DNA of 64,000 nucleotides from Alphaproteobacteria bacterium (lineage in GTDB: Bacteria > Pseudomonadota > Alphaproteobacteria > Rhizobiales > Hyphomicrobiaceae). A program made the position numbers and the translations under genes. The notes under the pieces were generated by a model. It searched no databases and was not told the origin of the DNA. It worked only from the letters and a program-made list of their open reading frames with translations. The stretch covers positions 1-64,000 of the forward strand of contig JAHJSN010000134.1 of the NCBI GenBank assembly GCA_018830445.1, given 5' to 3'. This document shows positions 16,884-25,955 of the stretch, piece after piece; the first letter of the stretch is position 1; each line of letters starts with the position of its first letter.

Positions 16884-18490
16884 CGGCGCCACATCCCAAG
16901 CCGTTGCGCTGCGCCGTCTATACCCGGGTCTCGACCGATGTCGGGCTTGAGCAGGATTTCAACTCACTCGAAGCCCAACGGGAAGCCTGCGAGGCCTATA
17001 TCAAGAGCCAGACACACGAAGGGTGGCGTCTCATCAAGACGCGCTTCGATGACGGCGGTTTCTCGGGCGGCAACATGGAACGGCCCGCGCTGCAGGCTCT
17101 GCTCGACGAGATCCGTGAGCGTCGGCTCGACATTGTCGTGGTCTACAAGGTCGATCGGCTGACGCGATCTCTGGCGGATTTCGCAAAGCTGGTCGAACTC
17201 TTCGATGCCAACGGCGTCTCGTTCGTCTCGGTCACACAATCGTTCAACACAACCACGTCGATGGGGCGTCTGACGCTCAACGTGCTCCTGTCGTTCGCCC
17301 AGTTCGAGCGGGAGGTCACGGGCGAGCGCATCCGCGACAAGATCGCGGCCTCCAAGAAAAAGGGCATGTGGATGGGCGGCGTGGTGCCGCTCGGGTACAT
17401 GGTGAAGGATCGCAAGCTTATCGTCGTGCCCGAAGAAGCCGAAACGGTGCGGCTCATTTTCGATCGCTATCAGGAGTTGTGCTCGCTCCCAGCCCTGCAG
17501 CGCGACTTGCGCGAGCGCGGTGTCGTGACCCGGCGACGAACACTGGCGACCGGCCGAGAGATTGGCGGGATCCCGTTCCTGGTTGGCGCGCTCGTTTCAC
17601 TCCTGCGCAATCGCACCTACCTCGGCGAGATCAACCATCGCGGCAAAAGCTACCCCGGCGAGCACGACGCGATTGTTGAGAAGGACGTGTTCGACACGGT
17701 CCAAGATATTCTGGACGCCAATCGCCGCGGACATCGCGAGCATTGGCGGAAATCCGAAGCGCTTCTGATTGGCAAACTGTTCGAAGACCGCGGCAATCGC
17801 ATGACGCCGAGCTACGCAATAAAACGCGGGGTGCGCTATCGCTACTACGTTTCGGCAGCGCTTGCGCAGGGAAACAAAGCGGAGGCCGGGTCCGTCAGGC
17901 GAGTCGCCGCCCAGCACATCGAGGACTGCGTCGTCGCTGCGCTGCGGGACGCCGGGATACTGGACGATGTCGCGGGAGATCTGCGTGAGACCGTCCAGGA
18001 CGTCGTCGATCGGATCACGGTTTCAAATTCCGCGATCGCGATCACGCTTCAGGCCGATGCGAACGCTAATGCCTCCCCTGAACCGATCCAGCTTGCCTGG
18101 ACGCCACCCAATCACCGGCGGCTTCGCTCGATGACGGCTCCGGACGGTGAACAGGAGCCGACCGCGCCGCCGAGCCGATCCCGTATTCGCGCCGAAGCTC
18201 GCGCCCGACTGCTGACCGCAACTGCGATCGGGCGCGCTTGGCTGGATCAACTGTTGCAAGGCGACGTCCGCGACCTCGCCGCGATCGCCGAGCGCGAAAA
18301 TCGAAGCGAGAGGTCCGTGCGGATGATCCTGTCGCTCGCCTTTCTCGCGCCGGATATCGTCAAGGCGGCGATCGAAGGCACTCTGCCCCGCGGCCACGGC
18401 CTTTCGACCTTAACCGACCTGCCGATGGACTGGGCCGAGCAGCGGATGGTTCTCGGGTTCGGACGGAGTGCCAGCCGATTCGAAGTTTGA
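16880..18490 (+). CDS. Large serine recombinase
   Basis: The 536-residue protein starts with a serine-recombinase catalytic domain: YTRVSTD carries the nucleophilic Ser near residue 18, followed by the DGGFSGG and YKVDRLTRS motifs. A recombinase domain follows (GGVVPLGYMV, residues ~165-250). The C-terminal half has the RGVRYRYYVS segment and ends in a helix-turn-helix-like tail. The zinc-ribbon region looks reduced, without a clear CxxC pair. The frame is open upstream but that part overlaps DUF2924, so the ATGA start at 16880 was taken. Such enzymes integrate and excise mobile DNA. This copy may have moved the cassette between the two defence operons. Confidence 0.92.
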   Translation: MTAPHPKPLRCAVYTRVSTDVGLEQDFNSLEAQREACEAYIKSQTHEGWRLIKTRFDDGGFSGGNMERPALQALLDEIRERRLDIVVVYKVDRLTRSLADFAKLVELFDANGVSFVSVTQSFNTTTSMGRLTLNVLLSFAQFEREVTGERIRDKIAASKKKGMWMGGVVPLGYMVKDRKLIVVPEEAETVRLIFDRYQELCSLPALQRDLRERGVVTRRRTLATGREIGGIPFLVGALVSLLRNRTYLGEINHRGKSYPGEHDAIVEKDVFDTVQDILDANRRGHREHWRKSEALLIGKLFEDRGNRMTPSYAIKRGVRYRYYVSAALAQGNKAEAGSVRRVAAQHIEDCVVAALRDAGILDDVAGDLRETVQDVVDRITVSNSAIAITLQADANANASPEPIQLAWTPPNHRRLRSMTAPDGEQEPTAPPSRSRIRAEARARLLTATAIGRAWLDQLLQGDVRDLAAIAERENRSERSVRMILSLAFLAPDIVKAAIEGTLPRGHGLSTLTDLPMDWAEQRMVLGFGRSASRFEV

Positions 18491-18814
18491 TCCCACTAGA
18501 GGACATTGAGGCGGCGAAGAACTGCGCCGACAGCCAACGGCCGCTCCTGGGCCAGATCGGGCGTTCCAGCGTCATTGCCCACGAGCGCGAAGAGACATCT
18601 GTGCCGTCGAGCTCCGGCTCAACCATCGAGTCTCAACACTGAAGAACTCGCCAAAGGTCGGACGATGCACCAGAATAGAACAGATTGAGACCGGGAAGCC
18701 TTATGACAGAACTGGTGCCAAGCCCCCATTGTGGCTTGAACCGCGGTTCGCGGTTGTCCGTGAGAGTGAAATAGGGAGCGCGAGCTCGTGAGCGCGGATG
18801 TAAACTATTCGCGC
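18491..18814. other. Intergenic stretch between convergent genes
   Basis: These 324 bp lie between the recombinase (+) and the last gene of the Gabija operon (-). I see a short self-complementary AACCGCGGTT near 18740 but no clear terminator with a T-run and no credible gene. It could contain one edge of the recombinase cassette, but I found no matching repeat at the other edge. Confidence 0.45.
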
Positions 18815-19423
18815 CTACTTACCCCTGTAATTGACGGTGGTGCCGTCCGAAGTGATGGTGGGTCCCTGAGCAAGTATCTGCGAAACGGGTGTTGACGACG
18901 TGTTCGCATAAGCGTGCCCGTTGGCGCTTTTTGAACGGTCGCCTACGACAAGATTTTGCGGATCAGTACTGAAGTTGCCCCAAGCCTTCTTGTAGTCGTG
19001 TTCATCTGGCAGCTCATCGCCGAATCGCTTGAGTTCCTTGATGACCCAGTTGTAGACGTCCACAGCGTTGCCGACCGTGAAATCCTTGACCTCATCCCGC
19101 TTGGCGACGAGATGGAACACCTTGCTATTGAGAAGATTGAGGAGAGCCAGGATATCTCTATCTTTTCTGGTTTGTTTTGCTGGTCTAAAATTATTGTTGA
19201 AGTCATGTGCCTGGTAGGAGCCATCATCCTTGTTGATGAGGAAGTTTCCCAAGTTGCGAGCATGCACAGAAAAACACTCGTAGCGCATAGAGAGTTCGTG
19301 GCCAGTGTCGTTACACGTGACCAATTTCTCGATGGCGTAATGCAGCATGCCTATCTCATAGCCCATGTTCTCGCTTAGATAGGCCGTCTTCTGTGGCTCT
19401 GTTGGCGGCTGCTTCTTTCCCAT
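18815..19423 (-). CDS. HEPN-like helical protein following gajB, function unknown
   Basis: This is about 202 residues from the ATG at 19423, preceded by AGAGGG at good distance; an ATG three bases earlier and a TTG overlapping the gajB stop are alternatives. The middle is helical with SVHARNLGNFL and LNSKVFHLVAKR, a pattern seen in a widespread uncharacterised helical family that I would place near HEPN folds. The R-to-H spacing (RYECFSVH) is compatible with, but does not prove, an RNase site. The C-terminal 40 residues are polar and low in complexity. It is the last gene of the Gabija operon, so a defence-associated accessory or toxin role is inferred. Confidence 0.6.
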   Translation of the reverse strand: MGKKQPPTEPQKTAYLSENMGYEIGMLHYAIEKLVTCNDTGHELSMRYECFSVHARNLGNFLINKDDGSYQAHDFNNNFRPAKQTRKDRDILALLNLLNSKVFHLVAKRDEVKDFTVGNAVDVYNWVIKELKRFGDELPDEHDYKKAWGNFSTDPQNLVVGDRSKSANGHAYANTSSTPVSQILAQGPTITSDGTTVNYRGK

Positions 19424-19509
19424 CATGCGCCCTCTCGTATGGCCGCAGGCCGATACCACAGCGCCAAGCGCGCTCCACACGACGAAGGTCTGATCTTCGG
19501 CCAGAAATG

Positions 19510-21288
19510 TCAATCTTGAGAGCGCTGAGCGAGCTCTGGCAGGAACATCGAATGATGGCCTTCTGTGTAGATGATATGCAGCTCTTCCTTGGCTCGCGTG
19601 ACTGCGACGTAGAACTCGCGGCGATCAGCTTTCAGCTTTCGCGGATTATTCACGTTGTATGGATGAGGAATGACGTCGTCGTCCATCCCTAGGAGGATGA
19701 CAGCCCTAAACTCCCGGCCCTTCGCGCTATGAAACGTCGATAGGTTCAACGCGCCTGCCCCAGCTGTGTCGCCACAAAAAACGCCAATGCTAAGCGCGCT
19801 GCCCTTTCCACTAGGCTCGGTGCGCTCGATCATCTCATCTAGGTCGGACCAATGCTCACCGATAGTGCGGGCTCGCAAGGCCCAGGGGCCGATCACCTTG
19901 GAGCGAAACGACGCTAGCCAGTCGTGCACCGGAAATGCTGGCTCAAGGGGCTTTAGGAAACTGATGAGTTCAAGCCCAATCTGCTTGCGTTCGGCGTCGG
20001 TCGCAGACATGCCGAACACTAGTGATGTCGCGTCCCGCAGAAGATGAGCAAATTTGGGGTTTGCGAGCTTCCACCCTCCGATGGCCCATCGGGCACAACG
20101 CTCCACGAAACGAGCCACCGGCGAGTTTCTCTTGATCAGCGCTTGGTTGTCCGCACGCACAAAGGGAATCCCTCTGGCCTCGGCGAGCTCCACAAAGTCT
20201 TTGCCGTGCTTGGCCCACCTGTAGAGAACGCCAATATCGTTAAGACTGTAGCCCTCGGTCTGCAGCTTGGGAATCAGAGTGCCAAGGACGTAGGCCGCTT
20301 GAGCAGCCTGGCCTCCTTTCACCGGGTGAAAACTGATGACGCCCTGATGCGCTCCATCAGGTCCGGTGTAGTCACGCTCTTCGCCGAGGGCAGCCATCGA
20401 AGCGCTGATGATCCGGGTGCCGCACCGATAATTGAACTTCAGCTTGATTGTCGTGACGTCCGCCCGCTTGGACAGGTTTTCGAGCAGAGAAGGCTCCGCT
20501 CCGTTGAAGCCATAAATGGACTGATCAGCATCCCCGACGGCGAACAGCCTGATGCCGCTCTCAAAGCAGAGCTTTAGGACCAGAAGATGGAGCGCGTGAC
20601 CAAGATCCTGGTATTCGTCGACGAACAAGACTGGATACTTCGCTCTGATGGAGTCCCTTATCCAGGCATGCCGTGCGACCATGTCATAAGCGATCAATGG
20701 CATGTCATCGAAATCGATCTTCTTGCGATATCGCAGCTCGGCTTCGTAGGCCTCTATGAAGTCCGCAAGCTCGGGGTTGCGACCTCTCCAATCGGGTGAT
20801 TCCCTATCGACAACGAGCTTGCGCTTGTCTGAGGCGAATTCCCAACGCTTCTTGGGATCGTCGTTCCCGTTGATGGTCGCCTTGTATGCGATCTCAATGG
20901 CTTCCGCCCGGTCTTGGTCGGTCGCAACGGTTACGCCATCAACCCAATCCGGCAGCACACAGCGGCCATAAGGGAGGATGATCTGCGAGAGGGCGAAGCT
21001 GTGGACCGTCCCAATGAAGACGCGGTCACCTCTTTCAATCCCGAGCGCGTTTAGGCGATCTTCCAGTTCGTAGGCACACTCATTGTTATAAGTGATGCAG
21101 GCCACACCGCGCGGTTCCTCAACATCCTCAATGAGCGAACGGGCCATCGCGGTCGTGAGCGTCTTTGTCTTCCCACTTCCGGGCCCCGCTAGTACTACCG
21201 TGTTGGTCGTTATGCGGGCAGCAGTGGTCTGCTCCTTGTTTTTGGCGAGCGATTGCAGAGCGGCCTGGAGCAGACGTTTGGATTTCAT
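19510..21288 (-). CDS. gajB: Gabija protein GajB, UvrD-like helicase
   Basis: The 592-residue SF1A helicase has a Q-motif-like start, Walker A AGPGSGKTKT near residue 36, Walker B LFVDEYQDLG near 225, GDADQSIYGFNG just after, a motif V region with STFHSAKGREF, and motif VI YVAVTRAKEEL near 575. Length and architecture match GajB. It overlaps gajA by ATGA. In Gabija, GajB binds the GajA nuclease and is thought to respond to DNA termini and nucleotide depletion during phage infection. All helicase motifs appear intact. Confidence 0.88.
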   Translation of the reverse strand: MKSKRLLQAALQSLAKNKEQTTAARITTNTVVLAGPGSGKTKTLTTAMARSLIEDVEEPRGVACITYNNECAYELEDRLNALGIERGDRVFIGTVHSFALSQIILPYGRCVLPDWVDGVTVATDQDRAEAIEIAYKATINGNDDPKKRWEFASDKRKLVVDRESPDWRGRNPELADFIEAYEAELRYRKKIDFDDMPLIAYDMVARHAWIRDSIRAKYPVLFVDEYQDLGHALHLLVLKLCFESGIRLFAVGDADQSIYGFNGAEPSLLENLSKRADVTTIKLKFNYRCGTRIISASMAALGEERDYTGPDGAHQGVISFHPVKGGQAAQAAYVLGTLIPKLQTEGYSLNDIGVLYRWAKHGKDFVELAEARGIPFVRADNQALIKRNSPVARFVERCARWAIGGWKLANPKFAHLLRDATSLVFGMSATDAERKQIGLELISFLKPLEPAFPVHDWLASFRSKVIGPWALRARTIGEHWSDLDEMIERTEPSGKGSALSIGVFCGDTAGAGALNLSTFHSAKGREFRAVILLGMDDDVIPHPYNVNNPRKLKADRREFYVAVTRAKEELHIIYTEGHHSMFLPELAQRSQD

Positions 21289-23075
21289 GCCAGCTTCTCG
21301 ACAACATGCTTGACCGCGTCGGCAATGTATTTTGGCGGTGCGAGTAAGCTGATGCGCTCCGCCAGCCGCCGGGCAAACCGTCCTTTTCCGACGTAGCCAA
21401 TCATCAACATCAGGCGCTCTGCGGAGATCTTGCTGTGGTCTGCCTGGTACTCAGCGATACGCTTTTTCAGGACCTTGCCGAATAGAGGCTCCTCCGCAAG
21501 AACAGCCAGGATCGCGTCGGCCAGTGCGGGTGTCTTGGCGAGTTCCGTTTCCAAGGTAGCGCTGTTCAAGAACAGCCCGTATTTGAGCGCCCCAGACCGC
21601 AAAAAGGCTTCGTCGGACGAAAGCTTGCTTACTTGGTCTTTCGAAAGCTCTTTAAGCCCACGTGCACGGCGGATGTCCACGATCAACTCTCGAGTGCGTG
21701 CCCACCCGAGCGGATCCTTACCCGCGATTGGGTCCCAGTCGGTGATCACGCTGTAGGGCAAAGAAAGCAATTCGCCCATGCGAACGTAGGGGCCGAAGTT
21801 GACCCCATCGACGCTGCAGATGGTGATCCCTAGTTCGTCGAGATTGTATCCGGCAGCCGCCGCGAAACCGGGTAACAACACTTCCTCTGCCGGCCCCTCG
21901 ACAAATATGACCCCACGGGAAAACAACAGTTCGGCACGCGTCGCGTCGAGATAGCCCTGCAGGTCCTCTCGATCTTCCTTTGTAAGGTTGAGCGCGGCGA
22001 GCGAGTGCGCTTTGGAGCCTTCGTCCGGCTGGTCCTTGATGATAACGAGCTGGTCGATTGGCGTAACGCTTGCGATCGTTGGGGAGTGGGTGGTCACGAA
22101 TAGGCTTTGATGGCTCGTCCCTCCAGGCGCGAAGAGCGACCGGAAGACCTTGCGCTGGAGTTGCGGGTGAAGGTGCGCTTCCGGCTCTTCGATAGCAACG
22201 ATCGTAAAATCCTGATCGTTCTGCGCTCGCCGCCATTCATATTCAGCCAGTCTCAACGTCAGAAGCGCAAGGTTGGCCGACCCCAGGCTTGCATCGCTGA
22301 TCTCGCGCAGGCCTCCATCGATATAGAGTTTGAGGACTCGGTAGAGGCGTGAAGGCTCGTTGGAGATGATCCCAAATTTAGCGTCTATATCGTGCCGCTG
22401 CCCTGCAAGATCGCGTAACTTCTTCCGCAGAGAGTCCTCTAGGGTGGAGATATTCTTAAGCTTGAGGAGCTCCGAGCTCGCCTCTCCGATCGCATCGGAA
22501 ATTTTGACCAGTTCCGTATCGTCGATCTCCGAGAACGCGTGATCAATCAGGGGACGCAAGGGTGAGCGCCGCCAACTGCCAAGGTCTGATTCAGCGTCGC
22601 GCAACGCGCTCATGACCTCGAGCACGACACGTCTTCTAAATTTTGGTGGTAGGCTGCGCGTCTCGTCGTCGCCGCCGAAGATAATATAGTCGAAGTCGGC
22701 TTCGGACTTCGGATCGCCCTCACAGTCAGGGCGGAAGCGATAGCTAAGGCGCGCAGTGGTGTGGTCCTCGGCGAGGCGCAGATCGCCGAGGAGGACGTTC
22801 AGTGCAGGATCACTCTCGAACTCCGTGAAATCGATGTCGATCTCGATCGAGGCTCCGCCGTTCGCGAAAGGATCATCCAGTCCATCCCAGAAGTCGGTGA
22901 CCTTGAGGCTCCGAGCCTGTTCCGGGAGGGAGGGGTCAAGTACGAGGCGGAGCGCGTACAGGAAGTTGCTCTTCCCCGCGCGGTTCTCGCCGACGATGAC
23001 GGCGTTTTGCGTGAGCGATACGTCAAGGGCTTTGAAGTTGCGAAAATTACGAATTTGGACGCGTGAAATATGCAT
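21285..23075 (-). CDS. gajA: Gabija protein GajA, OLD-family ATP-dependent endonuclease
   Basis: The 596-residue protein begins MHISRVQIRNFRNF, the typical start of OLD and RecF-like ATPases, with Walker A GENRAGKSN near residue 33. ABC-like C-lobe motifs follow (AIEEPEAHLHP and TTHSPTIAS). A TOPRIM domain comes next, with VIFVEGPAEEVLL near 390 and the acidic TDWDP near 445. This is the GajA layout, a sequence-specific nicking nuclease held inactive by ATP. I rejected the 17-residue-longer start because it lies inside the end of the preceding GHKL gene. Five bases separate it from that gene. Confidence 0.9.
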   Translation of the reverse strand: MHISRVQIRNFRNFKALDVSLTQNAVIVGENRAGKSNFLYALRLVLDPSLPEQARSLKVTDFWDGLDDPFANGGASIEIDIDFTEFESDPALNVLLGDLRLAEDHTTARLSYRFRPDCEGDPKSEADFDYIIFGGDDETRSLPPKFRRRVVLEVMSALRDAESDLGSWRRSPLRPLIDHAFSEIDDTELVKISDAIGEASSELLKLKNISTLEDSLRKKLRDLAGQRHDIDAKFGIISNEPSRLYRVLKLYIDGGLREISDASLGSANLALLTLRLAEYEWRRAQNDQDFTIVAIEEPEAHLHPQLQRKVFRSLFAPGGTSHQSLFVTTHSPTIASVTPIDQLVIIKDQPDEGSKAHSLAALNLTKEDREDLQGYLDATRAELLFSRGVIFVEGPAEEVLLPGFAAAAGYNLDELGITICSVDGVNFGPYVRMGELLSLPYSVITDWDPIAGKDPLGWARTRELIVDIRRARGLKELSKDQVSKLSSDEAFLRSGALKYGLFLNSATLETELAKTPALADAILAVLAEEPLFGKVLKKRIAEYQADHSKISAERLMLMIGYVGKGRFARRLAERISLLAPPKYIADAVKHVVEKLA

Positions 23076-23080
23076 TCGAA

Positions 23081-23890
23081 TTATGCCTTTCTTGAAGAAT
23101 CCTCCGGCTCGCAGCGTACCGAGCACAGGAAGCCGTTTAGTTGAGATTTTTGGCGCGTGACGGCGTCAATCGAGCCGTCGTCGGCGCGGGTCAGTTCCCG
23201 GCTGTGATCTGCCGAGCGGAACCGCATGAATCGGCTAACATTGGCCAAACCAACAAACAGGGGACGAAAGCCCAACCCTCGATCCTTCTGGTCGTAGTGC
23301 CGTGAAACGCCCTCGCTGAGGGCAAGCTCAATCGCTGTGCCCGCATCCTTCAGCGATGCAAAGTGTGGATGGGACCGCAGGCTCTCCAAGACGCCGATGC
23401 CGGAATCCGCAACTACGAATTCGAAGCGCCCGGGAGTCGCGTCGAACACGAGGTAGCCCGTATCCGCGCGCCCGCTGTGTTCCAGAATATTGGAGTGGAA
23501 CTCTCCTATGGCTGCGACCAGCCGCCCGGCTTCATCCGACGTGAAGCCGTTGGCAGTGGCGGCGCGCTTGGCGCGCATGGCGAAGTCGGTCCAGTTTGTG
23601 TGGCAGTCCGCGATGGCGCGGGCGGTAACGAACCCATGGCTTGCGGCACCCGGCGCAAACCACTTGTCCATCGTGCGAAGGTTTTCCAGCATGCGTGAGA
23701 ACCCCCTGGGGTCGAGCCAGCCATTGGTCCCCGTCGCGTTTACGGGCTGAGCATGGCTCCACTCGATCAATGGTCCCAGGTGCTCTGCGTTAACCGGCGG
23801 CAAGTCGGCGGGAGTCAAGCTTTTGGACTGCAAGCCAAGAGCGATGTCGTCCAGAAGGGCAAACGTGAGCGGTTCGATGGTGCACCTCAC
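23081..23890 (-). CDS. GHKL-type ATP-binding protein upstream of Gabija
   Basis: The 269-residue protein carries a Bergerat ATP-binding fold: N-box GEFHSNILEHSG near residue 130, G1 box ADSGIGV near 160, and G2-like DRGLGF near 205. There is no phospho-acceptor His domain and no membrane segment, so it resembles RsbW-type anti-sigma kinases more than sensor kinases. The N-terminal ~110 residues are unassigned. It overlaps the Cys-rich gene upstream as ATGA and stops five bases before gajA. With the STAS-like gene at the head of the operon it suggests partner-switching control of the Gabija genes or a separate sensing module. That link is inference. Confidence 0.75.
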   Translation of the reverse strand: MRCTIEPLTFALLDDIALGLQSKSLTPADLPPVNAEHLGPLIEWSHAQPVNATGTNGWLDPRGFSRMLENLRTMDKWFAPGAASHGFVTARAIADCHTNWTDFAMRAKRAATANGFTSDEAGRLVAAIGEFHSNILEHSGRADTGYLVFDATPGRFEFVVADSGIGVLESLRSHPHFASLKDAGTAIELALSEGVSRHYDQKDRGLGFRPLFVGLANVSRFMRFRSADHSRELTRADDGSIDAVTRQKSQLNGFLCSVRCEPEDSSRKA

Positions 23891-25026
23891 GCCGCTTCCG
23901 GCAGCACGAAGGGCTGGCCATAATAATGTAGGGCGAGGAGGGCGGAGCGCTCCTTCAGATTATGAGCAAACAGTTGATCGATATCACCGTCGGGAGCAGT
24001 CGGGCTGTGCGTCCAGCGCAGCCTATCGTTCCCGACGCGCTCAGCGCGTTGACGCTTGATGGACTTCATGAACGCGGTCGTTTCGATGTAGACGACGTTC
24101 CGGAAGTGCTGGCGCAGATAAGGGATAACGCTCGGATCGCCGCGCACGATAATGTCGAGGTCAAGCCCAGCTGCGCGCGAGAGATCAGCGAGCCGCGCCA
24201 AGTGAAATGGTTTGCGCGCCACGCGCCCGGGACCGGTGATGAACTCGTAGGCTAAGACCGAGACTTCTCCTCTGTCGGCGATAAATCGCGCCCAGCGGTC
24301 AAAGTCCTTGTCGGTGCGTCCGTTGGGATGCAGCGCGCACGCGAGGCCATGCTCCTGAAATTCAGAGAACACGATCGCGATGCGCTTCATCGCGTGCATG
24401 TCATCCGTTCGAGGCTGATCTAGGACCACACTGAAATTCGGCGCGGTGACGAGTTCAATCCCAAGCGACACCATCGCTTGAATCAGGGGCACGCGCTTCG
24501 CGCCCAGGCTCCACCATGGCTCTATCCGGTGGTCCAGGTTGGCGCCTGTCAGGATGATTTGGGCGGCGGGGTCTATGCCGAAGGACCTACAAAGGGCGGC
24601 GCGGTCGGCGAACTTGAGGCGCGCCGTCTTAAAGCTCACGAGGTCAGGAAGGCGGAGCGCGAACATATCGTGCCGAAGGGCGCGCGCGCGGCTGCTTCCG
24701 TGATAAATCAAGGGCACAACATTAGAGCGAAAGTGCACGCGCTTCGCTGGTGCGCGCGGGACGTTGTGAAATTCGAAGCCATCGATTTCGCGGATCTGGT
24801 CAACGAAGTCCTCAGGCCGGTTCCGGCACACCCGGGTGCACCGATCTGGCGCTTTGCAGCAGAGATCGAGGCAGTCCATGAGGGCGGCAGGGACACAGAG
24901 GCCACCGCAAGTCGATCGATGAGGGCAGGGAGCGCAGCCAAGCGCCATCGGGTTAGCGATCGGATCGTCCGTCAAAGACTTAATTATCGCCTCATCACTG
25001 CGGCTGTCCCCACCCTCCCCGCTCAT
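23887..25026 (-). CDS. Cys-rich protein of the STAS/GHKL/Gabija operon, function unknown
   Basis: The first ~75 of 379 residues hold two cysteine clusters, CAPCPHRSTCGGLC and CLDLCCKAPDRCTRVC, suited to binding zinc or an Fe-S cluster. The remaining ~300 residues look like an alternating alpha/beta (TIM-barrel-like) domain, with ILTGANLDHRIEPWW, a conserved-looking NFSVVLDQPR and LACALHPNGRTDKDFDRW. I do not recognise a named family. It overlaps its neighbours on both sides by ATGA, so it is produced with the GHKL protein. A metal- or cluster-dependent enzyme or sensor is possible. Confidence 0.65.
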   Translation of the reverse strand: MSGEGGDSRSDEAIIKSLTDDPIANPMALGCAPCPHRSTCGGLCVPAALMDCLDLCCKAPDRCTRVCRNRPEDFVDQIREIDGFEFHNVPRAPAKRVHFRSNVVPLIYHGSSRARALRHDMFALRLPDLVSFKTARLKFADRAALCRSFGIDPAAQIILTGANLDHRIEPWWSLGAKRVPLIQAMVSLGIELVTAPNFSVVLDQPRTDDMHAMKRIAIVFSEFQEHGLACALHPNGRTDKDFDRWARFIADRGEVSVLAYEFITGPGRVARKPFHLARLADLSRAAGLDLDIIVRGDPSVIPYLRQHFRNVVYIETTAFMKSIKRQRAERVGNDRLRWTHSPTAPDGDIDQLFAHNLKERSALLALHYYGQPFVLPEAA

Positions 25027-25373
25027 CTGATCGACACCTCTACGGTCTTGGAGAGAGCGTTGACTTTGATGATGGTGCCAGCCGCTAGTCCTGTACTGCT
25101 TCCCTTAATGGCGGCGAGTATGTCCGCAGGCGGTTGATCGAACGTCGCCACAACTGAGTTCCCGAGCTTGCCGAGGAGCTTGTTCTGCGCCACTTCGATG
25201 ACGAGGCGGTCGCCCTCCAAAACGCGCGCACCGTTGAAGATGTGTGCGAGGGCGCATCTCGGCTGATCGCGAGGCGTCTGCGTGAACAGGTCGGGGGTGG
25301 CAAGTTCCACTCGCTTCTTATCGATGTACTTGTCGTGCGGCTTCCGCCGTTTCTTGAGCTCTTCCGATCCCAT
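25023..25373 (-). CDS. Small basic beta-rich protein, function unknown
   Basis: The 116-residue protein has a Lys/Arg-rich first 25 residues (KKRRKPHDKYIDKKR) and then a beta-rich body. There are no Cys clusters, signal peptide or nucleotide motif. It starts immediately after the TAG stop of the STAS-like gene (TAGATG) and overlaps the Cys-rich gene by ATGA. That tight packing is the main evidence that it is real. The basic tail could bind nucleic acid. Confidence 0.6.
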   Translation of the reverse strand: MGSEELKKRRKPHDKYIDKKRVELATPDLFTQTPRDQPRCALAHIFNGARVLEGDRLVIEVAQNKLLGKLGNSVVATFDQPPADILAAIKGSSTGLAAGTIIKVNALSKTVEVSIR

Positions 25374-25955
25374 CTACCGAACCTCCTCAAAAAGAGGCCG
25401 ATAGAATTTGGCGCGGCCCCGCGAGTATTCCCGGATAAGTCCGTGTGCGACCAGCGAGGCCAACCTATTATTCCAGGCAGTGGTCGACGTCGTGCTTTCG
25501 GCTGCCCCGAACTTCTCCATGAGGCTGCCTGCATCAGTGTTCTGCAATTCGGTGACACGCTTAAAGGTACTGGCCTGCTTTGGGTCCAACGACCCGATGA
25601 CCATCTGCTTCGCAACGCTTCCATTCTTAGTCGTTTCAACAGCGAGGAGGGCATCGCTACGGGCATCGGCGATAACGGCGAGCTCCTCGCGAACCGACTC
25701 GTTTACGTTGGCTACAGCAGCGTAATACTTGGAGTTCGAAGTTCGAAGATGGGTCTTGAGGGCAAAGACCGTCTCACGCAGGAAGCTTGCGGTTGCAACG
25801 TCAATTCCCTTGAAGTCGAGCAATAAGGGGGAAGGCTCTTCAGGCTCACTGTTCGCCTCTTTGAGTAGCGCTAAGAAGGTCGCCTTTCCATCTTGCGCAC
25901 CTGACAGAACTGAGGTCCGCGCGATCTCAAAAAGCGATAAGGTCTGGTATCTCAT
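25374..25955 (-). CDS. STAS-like (DUF4325-type) protein with C-terminal winged helix
   Basis: The 193-residue protein has a central strand-helix segment, LLLDFKGIDVATASFLRE (residues ~44-61), typical of STAS-like DUF4325 domains, which often pair with GHKL ATPases as RsbV pairs with RsbW. Its last ~60 residues look like a winged helix (AWNNRLASLVAHGLIREYSRG), so it may bind DNA. It is the first gene of the leftward seven-gene operon. A palindrome covers its start codon, which suggests autoregulation. It ends in TAG directly followed by the ATG of the next gene. Confidence 0.65.
   Translation of the reverse strand: MRYQTLSLFEIARTSVLSGAQDGKATFLALLKEANSEPEEPSPLLLDFKGIDVATASFLRETVFALKTHLRTSNSKYYAAVANVNESVREELAVIADARSDALLAVETTKNGSVAKQMVIGSLDPKQASTFKRVTELQNTDAGSLMEKFGAAESTTSTTAWNNRLASLVAHGLIREYSRGRAKFYRPLFEEVR

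Noticed and set aside
19424-19513. TTG start at 19513 for the HEPN-like gene
   Set aside because: The extra 30 residues lack family resemblance, and ATG 19423 has a good AGAGGG site.
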